A stretch of DNA of 6,703 nucleotides, from positions 1 through 6,703 of the forward strand of contig JACQPC010000099.1 in NCBI GenBank assembly GCA_016207695.1, given 5' to 3'. The stretch is from Candidatus Doudnabacteria bacterium (GTDB lineage Bacteria > Patescibacteriota > Doudnabacteria > UBA920 > O2-02-FULL-48-8). The notes beneath the pieces were generated by a model. It made no database searches. It saw only the letters and a program-made list of their open reading frames with translations, and was not told the origin of the DNA. Shown in pieces: positions 5,499 to 6,703 of this stretch (position 1 is its first letter; every line of letters begins with the position of its first letter). The position numbers and the translations under genes were made by a program.

Positions 5499-6596
5499 AT
5501 GCCAGACGGAAACATACTAGACAGGATTATTGGATCGCAAACTGCTTCGAACTTGACCAATTTTCAACCTCACGCTTTGGTTGAGAATATTTTGTTGTTG
5601 CTTAAAGAACGCGATAGGCAGATAGTTTCCGCCAGATTTGGCCTGGCGTCACAGGATGTGGAGACGCTTGAGGCGATAGGAAAAAAACATAACCTTACTC
5701 GCGAGCGGGTCCGGCAAATCGAAAAAGACTCCCTTAATTTTATCAAGCGCAAAAAACTGCCGGAGCTGGAAGCGGCTTTGCAGCTTATTTTCGATACGAT
5801 TTTGGAGCATGGCAGCATTATTTCAAGCGATGAGTTGATTGGAACCCTACTCCCGGGCAGCATTGATTTGAATGAGCGGATGTCAGTGAAATTTTTACTC
5901 ACTCTCGGAGATCAATTTTTGCAAAATCGCGAAAGCAGCGAATACCTCGAAAATTGGAGCATCGTCGGCTTTGATTTTTCGCTTTTGCAGCAGACGGTTA
6001 ATACGCTGGTCGGACTGCTTAAACAAGCCGGCGCGGTTTTGCCTAAGACTGATTTGATCGAGCGCTTCAAGTCTTCTGATTTTTACGCCCAGCATCAAGC
6101 CCAGCTTCCGGATAAGGCTATTAGCAGTTATCTTAATTTGTCTAAGCAGTTAAGAATTAATCCGTTTAATGAGATTGGGCTTAGGGACTGGACAGAGGTC
6201 AAGCCGCGCGACGTCGGCGACAAGGCTTACCTGGTGCTTAAGCATCATGGAAAGCCAGAGCATTATTCCGCGATTACGAAGCTGATTAATGAAAGCAGAT
6301 TTGACGGCCGCACAGCCTACCAGGAAACCGTGCATAACGAGCTTATCAAGGACAGCCGGTTCGTTTTGATCGGCAGGGGAATCTACGCGCTTTCGGAATG
6401 GGGCTATAAGAAGGGAGTGGTGGCTGACGTGATTGTCGAGATACTTAGGGGAGCAGGAAGGCCGCTTGCGCGCGATGAAATTATTGACCAGGTCCTAAAA
6501 AAACGGCAGGTTAAGCGAAATACAATCTTAGTCGGGCTTTCCAACAAAAAGCATTTTCAAAAAGTTGGCAAAGACAAATACACCCTAGCAAATTGA
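5499..6596 (+). CDS. Transcription regulator with sigma-70 region 4 HTH and HARE-type winged helices
   Basis: This is a 365-aa soluble protein. Residues 35-84 are a sigma-70 region 4-like helix-turn-helix: LKERDRQIVSARFGL, then TLEAIGKKHNLTRERVRQIE. The last segment is nearly identical to the part of RpoD that reads the -35 box. No region 2 is present, so it should not open promoters as a sigma factor by itself. Residues 90-235 form a mostly helical linker I cannot assign. Residues about 237-303 fit the HARE-HTH fold related to the RNA polymerase delta subunit (AYLVLKHHGKPEHYSAITKLI, ending GRGIYALSEWG). Residues 304-365 form a second winged-helix-like unit ending in GKDKYTLAN. A role in RNA polymerase binding or promoter control is inferred. 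The frame is open from 5373, but 5373-5498 overlaps the opposite gene and lies upstream of or within the promoter. I therefore place the start at ATG 5499. No intrinsic terminator follows. Confidence 0.85.
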   Translation: MPDGNILDRIIGSQTASNLTNFQPHALVENILLLLKERDRQIVSARFGLASQDVETLEAIGKKHNLTRERVRQIEKDSLNFIKRKKLPELEAALQLIFDTILEHGSIISSDELIGTLLPGSIDLNERMSVKFLLTLGDQFLQNRESSEYLENWSIVGFDFSLLQQTVNTLVGLLKQAGAVLPKTDLIERFKSSDFYAQHQAQLPDKAISSYLNLSKQLRINPFNEIGLRDWTEVKPRDVGDKAYLVLKHHGKPEHYSAITKLINESRFDGRTAYQETVHNELIKDSRFVLIGRGIYALSEWGYKKGVVADVIVEILRGAGRPLARDEIIDQVLKKRQVKRNTILVGLSNKKHFQKVGKDKYTLAN

Positions 6597-6700
6597 TCCC
6601 GTTAGAAATTTTACGTAGTTAAATTCAGTGGAAAATTATACCAAAACGGGATGATTATAAACCATCTTATTAATTAACTAATCACTATTTCTAACGGGAT
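6596..6700. repeat. 14-bp perfect inverted repeat spanning 105 bp after the regulator gene
   Basis: ATCCCGTTAGAAAT (6596-6609) is repeated in inverse as ATTTCTAACGGGAT (6687-6700). Allowing one mismatch, the match extends outward to 17 bp and reaches the window edge. The left arm starts on the last base of the regulator's stop codon. The AT-rich 77 bp between contain no convincing gene, and no T tract follows the right arm, so it does not look like an ordinary terminator. It may be a short non-autonomous element with terminal inverted repeats, a dispersed palindromic repeat or a regulator site. Confidence 0.75.
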
Positions 6701-6703
6701 GAA
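6645..6703 (+). repeat. Direct repeat of AACGGGATGA, 48 bp apart
   Basis: AACGGGATGA occurs at 6645-6654 and again at 6694-6703 apart from a one-base register offset in the flank. The right copy is the outer part of the inverted-repeat arm. With the inverted left copy (6594-6603) the core appears three times in 110 bp. The left arm could pair with the middle copy over 8 bp or with the right copy over 14 bp, so two exclusive hairpins are possible. The series may continue beyond the window. Confidence 0.6.

Noticed and set aside
6614..6642. Promoter with TATACC at 6637-6642
   Set aside because: No acceptable -35 at 16-18 bp and no visible gene start at a suitable distance within the window.
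6596..6700. Intrinsic terminator for the regulator gene
   Set aside because: The stem would enclose a 77-nt loop and no T tract follows the right arm.
6596..6703. Integron attC site
   Set aside because: The GTTAG and CTAAC cores point the wrong way (GTT on the left, AAC on the right) and the usual inner paired boxes are missing.
6594..6703. Start of a CRISPR array
   Set aside because: The repeats are too short (10-14 bp), one is inverted, and there is no regular repeat-spacer series or cas gene in view.

Overview
The window (roughly mid-40s % GC by eye) looks like a compact bacterial chromosome segment, most likely from the Candidate Phyla Radiation (Patescibacteria, Parcubacteria-like). 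This is inference. It rests on short SecD and SecF proteins, tightly overlapping genes, little Shine-Dalgarno signal, a sortase-like protein beside secDF, and a regulator joining a sigma-70 region 4 helix-turn-helix to HARE-type winged helices. No rRNA, tRNA or other taxonomic marker is present.

Left block (1-2930, + strand): four overlapping reading frames. First comes the tail of an unidentified ORF entering from the left edge. Next is a phospholipase D/cardiolipin-synthase-like gene carrying both HKD motifs but split by one extra A in an A8 run. It is followed by a membrane-anchored protein with 18 cysteines arranged as nine C-x(n)-C pairs. Last is a sortase-fold protein that keeps the His and Arg of the active site but contains no cysteine at all. 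All appear to act at the membrane or outside it.

Middle block (2911-5222): a promoter with a consensus -10 precedes secD by a very short leader. secD overlaps secF by 8 bp, and secF has the only good Shine-Dalgarno site I saw at a gene start. Together they encode the SecDF motor of the Sec translocase, which would also export the anchored proteins of the left block. A 12-bp perfect hairpin with T6 tracts on both strands ends secF and also the convergent small gene.

Right block (5208-6703): a 71-aa gene of unknown function on the - strand and a 365-aa regulator gene on the + strand are transcribed divergently. Their two near-consensus promoters share one -35 element, because TTGACAA reads as a -35 box on both strands. 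The minus transcript should be leaderless. After the regulator, the last 107 bp contain no gene but hold a 14-bp perfect inverted repeat plus a third, internal copy of its core. This could be a mobile-repeat end or an operator, and it runs to the window edge.

The points most worth a second look are the shared -35 divergent promoter pair, the cysteine-free sortase next to the cysteine-rich repeat protein, the sigma4-HARE regulator and the terminal repeat.
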